DNA of 33,696 nucleotides from Eubacterium limosum (GTDB taxonomy: Bacteria > Bacillota > Clostridia > Eubacteriales > Eubacteriaceae): assembly GCA_959020865.1 (NCBI GenBank), contig CAUEUD010000009.1:1-33696 (forward strand). The letters run 5' to 3'. A model generated the notes under the pieces. The model was given only the letters and a program-made list of their open reading frames with translations. It had not been told where the DNA came from and did no database searches. Position 1 is the stretch's first letter; every line of letters begins with the position of its first letter. The translations under genes were made by a program, and so were the position numbers. Positions 21,712 to 30,097 of this stretch are shown piece after piece.

Positions 21712-23381
21712 TTGTTTTCTCCCTTCATGACAGCGTCGGCAATCTCTTCGCCGGAGAGCTGGCGGCCGTCGTATTTTAATACGGAAGCGTCACAGCGCAG
21801 CAGGGCCTTTTCACGGAGAAGGGCGGCCAGCTGGCCGGTGGCGTTCTGTTCCACGTTGATGATGGTTTCTGCCTGTTCGGCAAAGCCGCGCAGCACCTGC
21901 AGCGGCAGCGGGAAAACATCGCCGAAAACCAGGGCGCCGTAGCCGGAAGGCGTTTTTTCGTTGAGGATTTCCACGGCTTCCTTAAGCGGCCCCCACATGG
22001 AGCCAAAACCGATGAGCAGGGTCTTAAAGTCCTTATCGCCCAGGAAGTCGGGCTCCTCGAGCTCATAGCGCAGGGCGGCCATTTTTCGGGCGCGTTTTTC
22101 GACCATGGCGTCGCGCATTTCGGCGGATTCGGTGATGTAGCCCATTTCGTCGTGTTCGTCACTGTCGGTGGTGACAATGGCTTTGGTTTTGCCGGGGATG
22201 AGCCGCGGTGAGATACCGCTTTCGGTGATCTGGTAGCGGCGGTAATCCTCGGGCGCGCCGGTCAGGGTGGCGCCCACAGGCTCTATTTCCAGCGCGTTCA
22301 GATCAAAGGGGAGGATGGTGGCTGTGGCGTCGGCCAGGTACTGGTCGCTCAATAAAATCACAGGCATCTGGTACTTTTCGGCCAGGTTAAAGGCGCGTAC
22401 GGTCTGGTAAAAGGCGTCCTCCTGGTTTTTGACGGCAATGACCATGTGCGGAAAATCGCCGGCGCCGGCGGCAATGGCGAAGCGCAGATCAGCCTGCTCG
22501 GTGCGGGTTGGCAGCCCGGTGGCCGGGCCGGGGCGCTGAATATCGCCGATGACCAATGGGATTTCGGCAATGCCGCAGAAGCCGACAGCCTCGGTCATTA
22601 ACGCGAAGCCGCCGCCCACGGAGGCGGTCATGGCGCGCGCACCGGCGTAGGAGGCGCCGATGGCCATGTTTACGGCTGCGATCTCATCCTCTGCCTGTTC
22701 CACCACCACGCCGGTCGTCGCACTGGTATCGGCGAGGTAGTTGAGAATGGAGGTGGAGGGGGACATGGGATAAGCGGAATAGAACCGGAGACCTGCGGCC
22801 AGCGCGCCCAGGGAGATGGCGTCATTGCCGCTCAGCAGCAGGTAATCGCTGTAGCTTGAGGGCAGGTGTTTATAGCGCGCCTCTGCGCTGTCGTAACCGA
22901 ACAGAAGCCCCTGGCGGTTCATCTCCAGAAATGCGGGCTTGATGGAATCCTCCAAAACGGATTCGGCGGATTCTAAGGTTTCGCCGAAGAGCCTGAGCAC
23001 TGCGCCCATGGCGATGACGCCGGCAACCTTCGGGTTGCCGAGTTCGCTGGCTTTTTTGCGCATATCAATTTTTAATGCGTGGGGATGATCGGTTTTCAGG
23101 CCGATGTCGCACAGGATAAAGCCGCCGTCCACCAGCTTGTCCTGGTGTCTGGAAATGGTCTCCTCGTCCATGGCAACAATGCCGTTTACTTTGAGGGAAT
23201 GTGAGGTGATGGGCGTCTTGCCAAAGCGGACTAAGGTGAAATTGTGGCCGCCCCGGATACGGGACATGAAATCACGGGCCGAAAAGACAAAATAGCCGGA
23301 CTTTTTCAAAACTTTTTCGAGCACAGCCACCATGGTGTCAATACCGTCACCGGCTGCGCCGCCAACCAATAAATTGTACAT
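21708..23381 (-). CDS. korA: 2-oxoacid:ferredoxin oxidoreductase, fused gamma-alpha subunit
   Basis: This protein combines the gamma domain (about 1-185, beginning MYNLLVGGAAGDGIDTM, with SRIRGGHNF) and the alpha domain. The alpha domain starts near GNDAISLGALAAGLRFYSAYPMSPST and includes VVEQAEDEIAAVNMAIGASYAGARAMTASVGGG split over its first third. This gamma-alpha fusion is the KorA layout. I set the start at ATG 23381, with AAAGGAAAA upstream. The open frame extends 38 codons further, but those residues are unrelated and lack a ribosome site. The product is 557 residues. It forms a two-gene operon with korB. Confidence 0.92.
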   Translation of the reverse strand: MYNLLVGGAAGDGIDTMVAVLEKVLKKSGYFVFSARDFMSRIRGGHNFTLVRFGKTPITSHSLKVNGIVAMDEETISRHQDKLVDGGFILCDIGLKTDHPHALKIDMRKKASELGNPKVAGVIAMGAVLRLFGETLESAESVLEDSIKPAFLEMNRQGLLFGYDSAEARYKHLPSSYSDYLLLSGNDAISLGALAAGLRFYSAYPMSPSTSILNYLADTSATTGVVVEQAEDEIAAVNMAIGASYAGARAMTASVGGGFALMTEAVGFCGIAEIPLVIGDIQRPGPATGLPTRTEQADLRFAIAAGAGDFPHMVIAVKNQEDAFYQTVRAFNLAEKYQMPVILLSDQYLADATATILPFDLNALEIEPVGATLTGAPEDYRRYQITESGISPRLIPGKTKAIVTTDSDEHDEMGYITESAEMRDAMVEKRARKMAALRYELEEPDFLGDKDFKTLLIGFGSMWGPLKEAVEILNEKTPSGYGALVFGDVFPLPLQVLRGFAEQAETIINVEQNATGQLAALLREKALLRCDASVLKYDGRQLSGEEIADAVMKGENK

Positions 23382-23435
23382 GGAAATTTTCCTTTCTGGA
23401 TACTCATAGAATACTATACTTATACCCAGAAAAGA

Positions 23436-23471
23436 AAAAAGAAAAAGCCCGCGGAATTCATTGTGGGCTTT
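23436..23471 (-). terminator. Intrinsic terminator after the EamA gene
   Basis: Read leftward, AAAGCCC (complement of 23465-23471) pairs with GGGCTTT (complement of 23444-23450) and is followed by a long T-rich tract. It separates the EamA gene from korA. Confidence 0.8.
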
Positions 23472-23526
23472 CAAAGTGTAAATAAAGGTTATCATAGAGA
23501 GGTAAAGTGTTAATAAGAGGCCAGTA

Positions 23527-23551
23527 AATGGAGAATGGAGAATGCAGAATT
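23527..23551. repeat. Short GGAGAATGGAGAATG repeat
   Basis: A tandem of GGAGAAT units lies between the EamA gene and its terminator. The same word in inverse orientation lies inside the 11506-11588 inverted repeat, and both sites are intergenic. Confidence 0.5.
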
Positions 23552-23560
23552 ATCTGTGAA

Positions 23561-24475
23561 TCACTCACAGGTCTTTTCAGTGATCTCCCCCTCGGGCGCC
23601 TTTTTGCGCAGGAAGGAGAGCTTGGTTTCTGAGACGATGATGGCAATGAAAATCAGGACAAAGCCGATGATCAGCTTGGGCGTCAGGGCTTCGCCGTAAA
23701 AGATGACGGAGAAAAAAACCCCGAAAACGGATTCCAGGCTCAGGATGATGGCAGCGGCAGAGGGGTGGGTGTATTTCTGCCCGACGTTCTGGAGCAGCAG
23801 GGCCACCGCGGTGGCAAACACCGCCAGAAACAGAAGGCCGAGGACGCTGTCGAGGGTCCATACTGCGGGCAGGGACTCGGTGGCAAAGCCGACGATCCAG
23901 GCAAAGATGGCCGCGTAGCCAAACTGCAGGATGGTGATGAGGATGGGGTCACGGTCACGGCCCAGCTTGGCAACGGCGACCATGTGCGCCGCAAAGCACA
24001 GCCCGCCCAGCAGGGTAAAGGCATCGCCAAAACCAATGGTAAAGCCCTCGGTCAGGGAGACCAGGCCAATGCCCACAATGCAGATAATGGCAGCCAGGTA
24101 GTTGTAAATATCGGGTTTTGACTTATCCACCGCCCAGAATAAAAAGGGCACGATAATGCAGTAAATCGCGGTTAAAAAGGCATTTTTCCCGGGGGTGGTA
24201 TCGGTGATGCCGATGGTCTGGAGGCTGTAGGCGGCAAAGAGGCAGAAGCCGATGACGGCGCCGCTTATGAAATAGCCCTTGTCCAGAAGCTTAAGCTTTT
24301 TGCGGAAAATAACCGCCAGCAGAATACAGCCGATGGTAAAGCGGAAGCCCAGCAGCATGTGGGGTGTAAAAATATCCACGGTATTTTTAACCACAAAGAA
24401 AGAGCTCCCCCAGATGATGGCAGCGCCGAACAGAGCGCATTTTGCCAGAAGTTTCATTTTTTTTGAGTGTTCCAT
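23561..24475 (-). CDS. EamA-family (DMT superfamily) transporter
   Basis: This 304-residue inner-membrane protein has about ten hydrophobic segments arranged as two five-helix EamA repeats. The first begins CALFGAAIIWGSSFFVVKNTVDIF and the second GFGDAFTLLGGLCFAAHMVAVAK. The short PSAAAIILSLESVFGVFFSVIFYGE stretch near 240-265 is a hallmark of the family. Members export amino acids, nucleotides or other small metabolites, and the substrate here is unknown. The ATG has an AAGGGA site. It is divergent from dnaX and ends in its own terminator. Confidence 0.9.
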   Translation of the reverse strand: MEHSKKMKLLAKCALFGAAIIWGSSFFVVKNTVDIFTPHMLLGFRFTIGCILLAVIFRKKLKLLDKGYFISGAVIGFCLFAAYSLQTIGITDTTPGKNAFLTAIYCIIVPFLFWAVDKSKPDIYNYLAAIICIVGIGLVSLTEGFTIGFGDAFTLLGGLCFAAHMVAVAKLGRDRDPILITILQFGYAAIFAWIVGFATESLPAVWTLDSVLGLLFLAVFATAVALLLQNVGQKYTHPSAAAIILSLESVFGVFFSVIFYGEALTPKLIIGFVLIFIAIIVSETKLSFLRKKAPEGEITEKTCE

Positions 24476-24516
24476 AGCATTTCCCTTCGCGTATATTTAT
24501 ACAGTTATTCCTTAAC

Positions 24517-24545
24517 ATTATACATGATAAATTTGGACAAGTAAA
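24517..24545 (-). promoter_or_regulatory. Promoter for the EamA gene
   Basis: TTTACT (24540-24545) and TATAAT (24517-24522) on the minus strand are 17 bp apart, about 45 bp upstream of the start codon. The -35 box is only a partial match. Confidence 0.55.
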
Positions 24546-24554
24546 GGGAAGGCC

Positions 24555-24583
24555 TATACAAAAAACACGCGTTATATTATAAT
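24555..24583 (+). promoter_or_regulatory. Promoter for dnaX
   Basis: TATACA (24555-24560) and TATAAT (24578-24583) are 17 bp apart, 30 bp before the dnaX start. It is back-to-back with the EamA promoter; the two -35 regions nearly touch. Confidence 0.65.
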
Positions 24584-24612
24584 AAGGTTAAGAAAAAACA
24601 GAGGAGAAGATC

Positions 24613-26325
24613 ATGGCATATTTAGCGTTATACAGACGGTACCGCCCGCAGGATTTCGACAGTGTTGTGGGACAGGAATACGTTACGCGCATTTTAAAAA
24701 ATCAAATATTATCGGGCCGTGTGGGGCATGCCTATTTGTTCTCTGGAATCCGGGGAACAGGTAAGACATCCATCGCCAAGATATTTGCCCGGGCTATCAA
24801 CTGTGAACACAATGAGGACGGCAACCCCTGCAACGCCTGCGACACCTGCCTGAACATCGAAAAGCCGGGCGTGATGGACATCATCGAAATTGACGGTGCG
24901 TCCAACCGCGGGGTTGATGAAATACGGGAAATCCGTGAGAAGGTGAAATATCCACCCACAATGGGTAAGTATAAGGTATACATCATTGATGAAGTGCACA
25001 TGCTCACAAAGGAAGCCTTTAACGCGCTGTTAAAAACCCTTGAGGAGCCGCCAGAGCACATTGTCTTTATTTTAGCTACCACGGAGCCCAACAAGCTCCC
25101 GATGACGATTTTGTCCAGGTGCCAGCGCTTTGACATCAAGCCGATCTCCAAGGAGCTGATCGCCGGGCAGATTGCGCACATTCTGGACGACATTGGTGTG
25201 TCCATGGACCGGGAAGCCATTGATTTTATTGCTTACCGGGGGGACAGCTCCATGCGTGACGCGCTGAGCCTGCTGGATCAGGTCATTGATATCCGAGAGG
25301 CGGATAAAACCATCACCTATGAGGATGTGCTGGCCTTTATGGGCATGGTGGATGAAGATCAGATTGCCGGGCTGGTGCAGGATGTGCTGGCCGGCGACAA
25401 GGGCGGCGTGCTGCTGAAATTTAAGGCGATGCGCGAAGCCGGCCGCGACAGCGGGCTGGTGTTTGGCCAGCTGATCGACTACCTGCGCAAAGTGCTCATC
25501 GTCAAAACCACCGGTGCTGCCAGCCAGGAGATACTGGGCATTACCGAGAGCGCCTGCCAGGCCCTGGCTGCTGTGGGGCAGGATGTGCCGGACCAGCGTT
25601 TTTACAGCATGATTGATTTCCTTATTGAGGAGAAGAATAAGCTGCGCTACAGCGGGCTGGCTGCTGTCATTGTGGAGATGGCGCTTCTGAAGCTCTGCGA
25701 TCCGGACAGCCTGGTAAAAACCGTGGTGCAGGAGCAGCCTGAAAGACCGGCTGGGCAGCAGGGGCGGCAGATAGGCGCAGGGCAGGGAATGCCGCCGAGA
25801 CAGGCGCAGGCAGCGCCCCAGCATACGGATAACGCGGTAAAAAGCCGCGCTCAGGAAATGCAGGCGGCCGTCCGGGAACCGGCAGCTGTCCCAGCCGCAA
25901 AGGAGCCGGCGGCACCGTCTGTTTCCCGCGCGGACATGGCGGCACAGGAAACGCCTTCGGCAGCGGTGAGAACTGCCGAGGGCGGCGTCAATACCGATAA
26001 CCTGTACACAGGGCTGGTCCGGAGCTGCCAGAAGCAGAAGCAGATGCTGGTCAGACCGCTGATGTGCTGTAAGCTGGCGCACAAGGGGGATAAAAAGCTG
26101 GTGCTCCGGTTTACTGCGGACAAGGACGGCCAGGCGGCAATGGGCATGTTAAAGCTGCCGGTTATGTTTGAGTTTGTGAAAAAGACGCTGTGCGAACTGG
26201 GGGGGGACCAGTATGTGCTGGATCTTGAGCTTGTGGAAAAAAATTATGATGAGATGTCGATCCTCGAAAAGACAAAATCCATCATCAACGACGACAGCGT
26301 GGAGGTCGTTGAGGTAAAAGGATAG
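24613..26325 (+). CDS. dnaX: DNA polymerase III subunit gamma/tau
   Basis: This 570-residue clamp-loader ATPase links the replicative polymerases and loads the sliding clamp. Walker A is GIRGTGKTS (45-53). A zinc module has Cys64, 73, 76 and 79, Walker B is VYIIDEVHM (122-130), and the SRC arginine-finger motif is at 168-170. Domain III follows to about residue 365. A linker rich in Ala, Pro, Gln and Glu spans roughly 375-460, and the C-terminal tau-type domain begins near VNTDNLYTGLVRSCQKQKQM. No E. coli-like A-AAA-AAG frameshift site for a short gamma form was found. It heads the conserved dnaX-ybaB-recR order. Confidence 0.96.
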   Translation: MAYLALYRRYRPQDFDSVVGQEYVTRILKNQILSGRVGHAYLFSGIRGTGKTSIAKIFARAINCEHNEDGNPCNACDTCLNIEKPGVMDIIEIDGASNRGVDEIREIREKVKYPPTMGKYKVYIIDEVHMLTKEAFNALLKTLEEPPEHIVFILATTEPNKLPMTILSRCQRFDIKPISKELIAGQIAHILDDIGVSMDREAIDFIAYRGDSSMRDALSLLDQVIDIREADKTITYEDVLAFMGMVDEDQIAGLVQDVLAGDKGGVLLKFKAMREAGRDSGLVFGQLIDYLRKVLIVKTTGAASQEILGITESACQALAAVGQDVPDQRFYSMIDFLIEEKNKLRYSGLAAVIVEMALLKLCDPDSLVKTVVQEQPERPAGQQGRQIGAGQGMPPRQAQAAPQHTDNAVKSRAQEMQAAVREPAAVPAAKEPAAPSVSRADMAAQETPSAAVRTAEGGVNTDNLYTGLVRSCQKQKQMLVRPLMCCKLAHKGDKKLVLRFTADKDGQAAMGMLKLPVMFEFVKKTLCELGGDQYVLDLELVEKNYDEMSILEKTKSIINDDSVEVVEVKG

Positions 26326-26403
26326 GCACGTTTCAGAAATTATGTAAAATATCTTTCTGCTTTTATTAAATGTAAAAATTTATATGGAAATATTAAAATT
26401 TAA

Positions 26404-26412
26404 TGATATAAT
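26404..26412 (+). promoter_or_regulatory. Extended -10 promoter for ybaB-recR
   Basis: TGATATAAT is a perfect extended -10 element 40 bp before the ybaB start, within a very AT-rich 126-bp gap after dnaX. No good -35 box is visible. Read-through from dnaX is also likely. Confidence 0.55.
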
Positions 26413-26451
26413 ATTTTGGTCTAAAACGATAAAAATTTTTAGGAGGTAAAA

Positions 26452-26802
26452 ATGGGTCGTGGTAGAAGAATGCCCGGAGGAATGCCAGGAGGCATGCCGG
26501 GAAACAAGAATAATATGATGAAACAAATCCAGAAAATGCAGGACGAAATGTTGAAAGCCCAGGCAGAGCTGGAAGAGAAAGAAGTGGAAGCCACCGCTGG
26601 CGGCGGCGCTGTCAAAGTGACTGTTTCAGGGAAGAAGATGATTACATCTGTAAAAATAGATCCTGATGTTATAGATGAAGACGATGTTGAAATGCTGGAA
26701 GACCTGATCATGGCAGCCTGCAACGAAGCGCTGTCAAAGGTAGAAGAAATGACCGAAAGCCAGATGGGCAAACTGACCGGCGGTATTCCAGGGTTATTTT
26801 AA
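26452..26802 (+). CDS. ybaB: YbaB/EbfC nucleoid-associated protein
   Basis: This 116-residue protein belongs to the small dimeric DNA-binding YbaB/EbfC family. The core runs from MMKQIQKMQDEMLKAQAELE through VEATAGGGAVKVTVSGKKMI and EDDVEMLEDLIMAACNEAL, ending TGGIPGLF as usual. The N-terminal 20 residues are a Met/Gly/Pro-rich tail (RMPGGMPGGMPG), a low-complexity extension seen in clostridial homologues. An AGGAGG site is ideally placed. It lies between dnaX and recR, the classical arrangement. Confidence 0.94.
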   Translation: MGRGRRMPGGMPGGMPGNKNNMMKQIQKMQDEMLKAQAELEEKEVEATAGGGAVKVTVSGKKMITSVKIDPDVIDEDDVEMLEDLIMAACNEALSKVEEMTESQMGKLTGGIPGLF

Positions 26803-26830
26803 GCTTAAACAGCAGAATATGAGGTGAACT

Positions 26831-27430
26831 ATGGGTTTTTATCCAAAGGCCATTGAGAGATTAGTTACTGAACTTGGAAAGCTTCCGGGTATTGGAGAAA
26901 AAACCGCTCAGCGGCTGGCCTTTCATCTGATTGATGCTCCGGCAGAAGAGATTGAAGGTCTGTCAAACGCCTTGTTAAATGTAAAAGATAAAATTCGGCT
27001 GTGTCCGGAGTGCTTCAGCATCACCGACGGTGACCGCTGTGATGTGTGCGCAGACCCCAACCGGAACCGCAGGGTGATCTGCGTGGTGCAGAGCACAAAG
27101 GATATTTTCGCCATTGAAAAGACCAGAGAGTACAACGGCCTTTACCATGTGCTGCACGGCGTTATCTCGCCCCTTGAAGGCATTGGGCCGCAGGACATCA
27201 AGGCAAAGGAGCTGCTTCTGCGCATTGGTGAAAATGACATCGAGGAAGTCATCATGGCCACAAACCCCACCCCGGAGGGTGAGGCCACCGCCATGTACCT
27301 GGGCAACCTCATCAGTCCCCTGGGCGTTAAGGTTACCCGCCTGGCCAAGGGCATTCCCATCGGTGCCGATGTGGAATACATTGACGAAATCACACTGATA
27401 AAAGCATTTGAAGGTAGAAATACGATTTAG
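26831..27430 (+). CDS. recR: Recombination protein RecR
   Basis: This 199-residue protein acts with RecO and RecF in loading RecA at gaps. A helix-hairpin-helix (LGKLPGIGEKTAQRLAFHL) lies at about 15-33. A four-cysteine zinc finger has Cys58, 61, 70 and 73 (CPECFSITDGDRCDVC). A Toprim domain (about 81-175) contains ATNPTPEGEATAMYL, and the end has TRLAKGIPIGADVEYID. Length and order are standard. A GAGGTG site precedes the ATG. Confidence 0.97.
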   Translation: MGFYPKAIERLVTELGKLPGIGEKTAQRLAFHLIDAPAEEIEGLSNALLNVKDKIRLCPECFSITDGDRCDVCADPNRNRRVICVVQSTKDIFAIEKTREYNGLYHVLHGVISPLEGIGPQDIKAKELLLRIGENDIEEVIMATNPTPEGEATAMYLGNLISPLGVKVTRLAKGIPIGADVEYIDEITLIKAFEGRNTI

Positions 27431-27461
27431 AGAATCTTTATAGAAAGTGGAGGATATTTTC

Positions 27462-29195
27462 ATGTTAAAAGAAGGAATTATTGCGTCCCCTGGTATTGCC
27501 ATTGCAAAGGCATTTGTATATGACAAGGTTGAAGTGGAAGTTGCCGAGAAAAAAGTTGGCGATCCAGCGGCTGAGGTTGCCCGCCTTCAGGATGCCCTTG
27601 GAAAGAGTAAGGAACAGATTTTAAAAATCAAAGAAAAAGCAGCCCGTGACCTGGGTGAGGAAGAAGCAGAAATCTTTGAAGCCCATGCCATGGTTCTGGA
27701 TGACCCTGAATTTGTGGACAGCATCACGGCTGAGATTAACACAAACGGCGTCAATGCGGAGTTTGCGGTAAAAACCGTCACCGACCGCTTTTTTGAAATG
27801 TTTGACATGATGGACGATCCTTATTTCAGCGCCCGCGCCGCAGATATCCGCGATGTCGGAACCCGCGTGCTCAACAATGTTATGGGGGTTGAAAATGTGG
27901 ACATCTCCTGCCTGGATGAAGACACCATCATCGTAGCCGATGACCTGGCGCCGTCCGATACCGCTCAGATGGATAAGGCGCGGGTCAAGGGCTTTGCCAC
28001 CAACATCGGCAGCCGCACCTCACACACTGCCATCATGGCGAGAAGCCTGGAAATCCCGGCGGTTCTGGGCTTGGGCGACATTACCGCCGCTGTTAAAAAC
28101 GGCGACACCGTTGTGGTTGACGGCTTAAAGGGACAGGCGGTGATCAATCCGACCGACGACGAGCTGGCCGCTTATCAAAAACAGCAGGAAGACTATCAGG
28201 CGTACATCAGAGAACTGGCTGAGCTTAAGGAGCTGGAAGCTGTGACCACCGACGGGCACAAGGTAGATCTGGTCGGCAACATCGGCTCTCCGAACGATAC
28301 CGACGGCGTGCACAAGAACGGCGGACGCGGTGTCGGCCTGTACCGTACGGAGTTCTTATACATGAACAGCGACACCATGCCGGATGAAGAAAAACAGTAC
28401 GAGGCTTACAAGGCTGTGGTCGAATCCTTTGACGGCGATCCGGTCATCATCCGCACACTGGATATCGGCGGGGACAAAAAGCTGCCGTATCTGCCTCTGG
28501 AAGAGGAAATGAACCCGTTCCTGGGCTTCCGCGCCATCCGCTTATGCTTCCGCGAGGTGGACATGTTCAAGACGCAGCTGAGAGCGATTCTGAGAGCCTC
28601 TGCCTTTGGAAATGCGCTGATCATGTTCCCGATGATCTCCGGCGTATCCGAAGTACGCCAGGCTAAAGGCATTCTGGCAGAATGTATGAAGGAGCTGGAC
28701 GAAAAGGGACAGGCTTATGACAAAAATATCCGCGTCGGTGTCATGATCGAAATCCCGTCGGCAGCGGTGACCTCAGACATCATTGCCAGGGAGGTGGATT
28801 TCTTCAGCATCGGCACCAATGACCTCTGCCAGTATACCCTTGCGGTAGACCGTATGAATCAGGAGGTTTCCTACCTGTACAATCCGCTGCATCCGGCAAT
28901 CCTGCGCCTGGTCAAGACTGTGATCGACGCTTCCCACGCCCGTGATGGTCTGTTTACCGGTATGTGCGGCGAAATGGCCGGCGACCCGATGGCAACGCTG
29001 ATCCTTCTGGGACTGGGCATGGACGAGTTCTCCATGAGCGCCTCCTCCATTCCGCAGGTTAAGAAGATCATCCGCAGTGTCAGCTATGAAGACGCAAAGG
29101 CCATTGCAGAAAAAGCCCTGAACCTGGAAACGGGCGAAGAAGTCAGAGAAATGGTTCAGGCAAAAATTGACGAATTAGGCATTAAAATCGTTTAG
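27462..29195 (+). CDS. ptsI: Phosphoenolpyruvate-protein phosphotransferase (PTS enzyme I)
   Basis: This enzyme transfers phosphate from phosphoenolpyruvate to HPr in the sugar phosphotransferase system. The phosphorylated histidine lies in IGSRTSHTAIMARSLEIPA. GGRGVGLYRTEFLYM, PMISGVSEVRQA and FFSIGTNDLCQYTLAVDR form the PEP-binding barrel, and the late GLFTGMCGEMAGDP carries the catalytic cysteine. I start at ATG 27462 because GGAGG lies 8-12 bp upstream. The frame runs five codons further up, through the ribosome site itself. The product is 577 residues. It precedes ptsH, reversing the usual order. Confidence 0.96.
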   Translation: MLKEGIIASPGIAIAKAFVYDKVEVEVAEKKVGDPAAEVARLQDALGKSKEQILKIKEKAARDLGEEEAEIFEAHAMVLDDPEFVDSITAEINTNGVNAEFAVKTVTDRFFEMFDMMDDPYFSARAADIRDVGTRVLNNVMGVENVDISCLDEDTIIVADDLAPSDTAQMDKARVKGFATNIGSRTSHTAIMARSLEIPAVLGLGDITAAVKNGDTVVVDGLKGQAVINPTDDELAAYQKQQEDYQAYIRELAELKELEAVTTDGHKVDLVGNIGSPNDTDGVHKNGGRGVGLYRTEFLYMNSDTMPDEEKQYEAYKAVVESFDGDPVIIRTLDIGGDKKLPYLPLEEEMNPFLGFRAIRLCFREVDMFKTQLRAILRASAFGNALIMFPMISGVSEVRQAKGILAECMKELDEKGQAYDKNIRVGVMIEIPSAAVTSDIIAREVDFFSIGTNDLCQYTLAVDRMNQEVSYLYNPLHPAILRLVKTVIDASHARDGLFTGMCGEMAGDPMATLILLGLGMDEFSMSASSIPQVKKIIRSVSYEDAKAIAEKALNLETGEEVREMVQAKIDELGIKIV

Positions 29196-29214
29196 TAAGG
29201 TGGTGAGTTAAGAA

Positions 29215-29481
29215 ATGGTCAATAAGGTCGTAACCATTACCAACGCTACCGGCCTGCATGCAAGACCGGCATCCATGTTTGTACAGACCGCTGGTAAGTA
29301 CAAAGCAAAAATTGAAGTGGTCAAGGGCGACGCACGCTTAAATGCCAAAAGCATCATGGGGATTATGTCCGGCGGCATCGCACAGGGAACCACGGTCACC
29401 ATCGAAGCCGACGGCGAGGACGAACAGGAAGCCCTGGCCGCACTGGTCGAGCTGGTGCACAGTAATTTTGGCGAGAAGTAA
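29215..29481 (+). CDS. ptsH: Phosphocarrier protein HPr
   Basis: This 88-residue carrier relays phosphate from enzyme I to sugar-specific EII proteins. His15 is in NATGLHARPAS. Ser46 is in LNAKSIMGIMSGG, the site phosphorylated by HPr kinase in Firmicutes, so it can also act in carbon catabolite control with CcpA. It begins 19 bp after ptsI with an AAGGTGGTGAG site. Confidence 0.97.
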   Translation: MVNKVVTITNATGLHARPASMFVQTAGKYKAKIEVVKGDARLNAKSIMGIMSGGIAQGTTVTIEADGEDEQEALAALVELVHSNFGEK

Positions 29482-29504
29482 TTAAAAAAAGTAAAGAAAT
29501 TTTC

Positions 29505-29552
29505 AATAATACCTCAAAGGGCTGTTCAATTTAAGCTTTTTGGGGTATTATT
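29505..29552 (+). terminator. Hairpin terminator after ptsH
   Basis: AATAATACCTCAAA pairs with TTTTGGGGTATTATT (one G-T pair) over about 14 bp. The loop is about 19 nt and a T-rich but interrupted tail follows. It fits the end of the ptsI-ptsH unit. Confidence 0.6.
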
Positions 29553-29595
29553 ATATTATTGATAAAAACGATTTAAAACCAGGAGGACAAAGAAT

Positions 29596-30081
29596 ATGAG
29601 TTGTAACAAAGGTTATTTTGTAGGCGGATTGTTCGTCGGAACAATCATTGGTGGTGCTTTAGGTATTCTGCTTGCCCCAAGCTCTGGCGAAGAAACACGC
29701 CGTAAAATTAAAGACGGTGCGCAGGACACTTTTGGTGACGCTTATGACCAGGCTGTGGAATATGGTGAAAACCTGAAGGAACAGCTGCAGGACATGACCG
29801 ATTCTGTAACCGATAAGGTAAACCAGTACAAAAACCAGATTGAAAATAAAATCCAGGAAATCCAGGATGAAGTGAACCAGGATATCGAAGAATTAAACGA
29901 AGAACTGGAAGCCCTCCAGAAGGAAGACGGCGAAGCGGTTGCCGATGCGGCCAAAGACACCGTTGACGCGGCTAAGGATGCAGTGGACGACGCCAAGGAC
30001 GTCGCCTCTGACGCAGCGGACAAGGCCTCTGACGCCATCGACAGTGTTAAAGACGCCGCCAAAGACGTTGTAAAGAACTAG
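29596..30081 (+). CDS. YtxH-like envelope protein with LEA-like C-terminal repeats
   Basis: This 161-residue protein opens with one glycine-rich membrane segment (YFVGGLFVGTIIGGALGILL, about 6-25), then APSSGEETRRKI, the hallmark of YtxH-domain proteins. A long coiled coil rich in Gln, Glu and Lys follows. The last 45 residues are repeated Ala/Asp/Lys units (AKDTVDAAKDAVDDAKDV...) resembling late-embryogenesis-abundant or apolipoprotein-like amphipathic helices. A role in stress or membrane/cell-wall association is suggested by analogy only. An AGGAGGA site precedes the start. It is probably co-transcribed with the next gene, 16 bp away. Confidence 0.85.
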   Translation: MSCNKGYFVGGLFVGTIIGGALGILLAPSSGEETRRKIKDGAQDTFGDAYDQAVEYGENLKEQLQDMTDSVTDKVNQYKNQIENKIQEIQDEVNQDIEELNEELEALQKEDGEAVADAAKDTVDAAKDAVDDAKDVASDAADKASDAIDSVKDAAKDVVKN

Positions 30082-30097
30082 GACTGGTATCCGTTAA

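Noticed and set aside
25072..26082. 336-codon leftward frame opposite dnaX
   Set aside because: It is antisense to dnaX and rich in Arg, Leu and His, as expected for a reverse-complement shadow.
26088..26243. A-runs in dnaX considered as a frameshift site for a short gamma form
   Set aside because: The run near 26092 is T-AAA-AAG in frame, not the slippery A-AAA-AAG, and the 7-A run at 26237 lies too close to the C-terminus to produce a gamma-like product.
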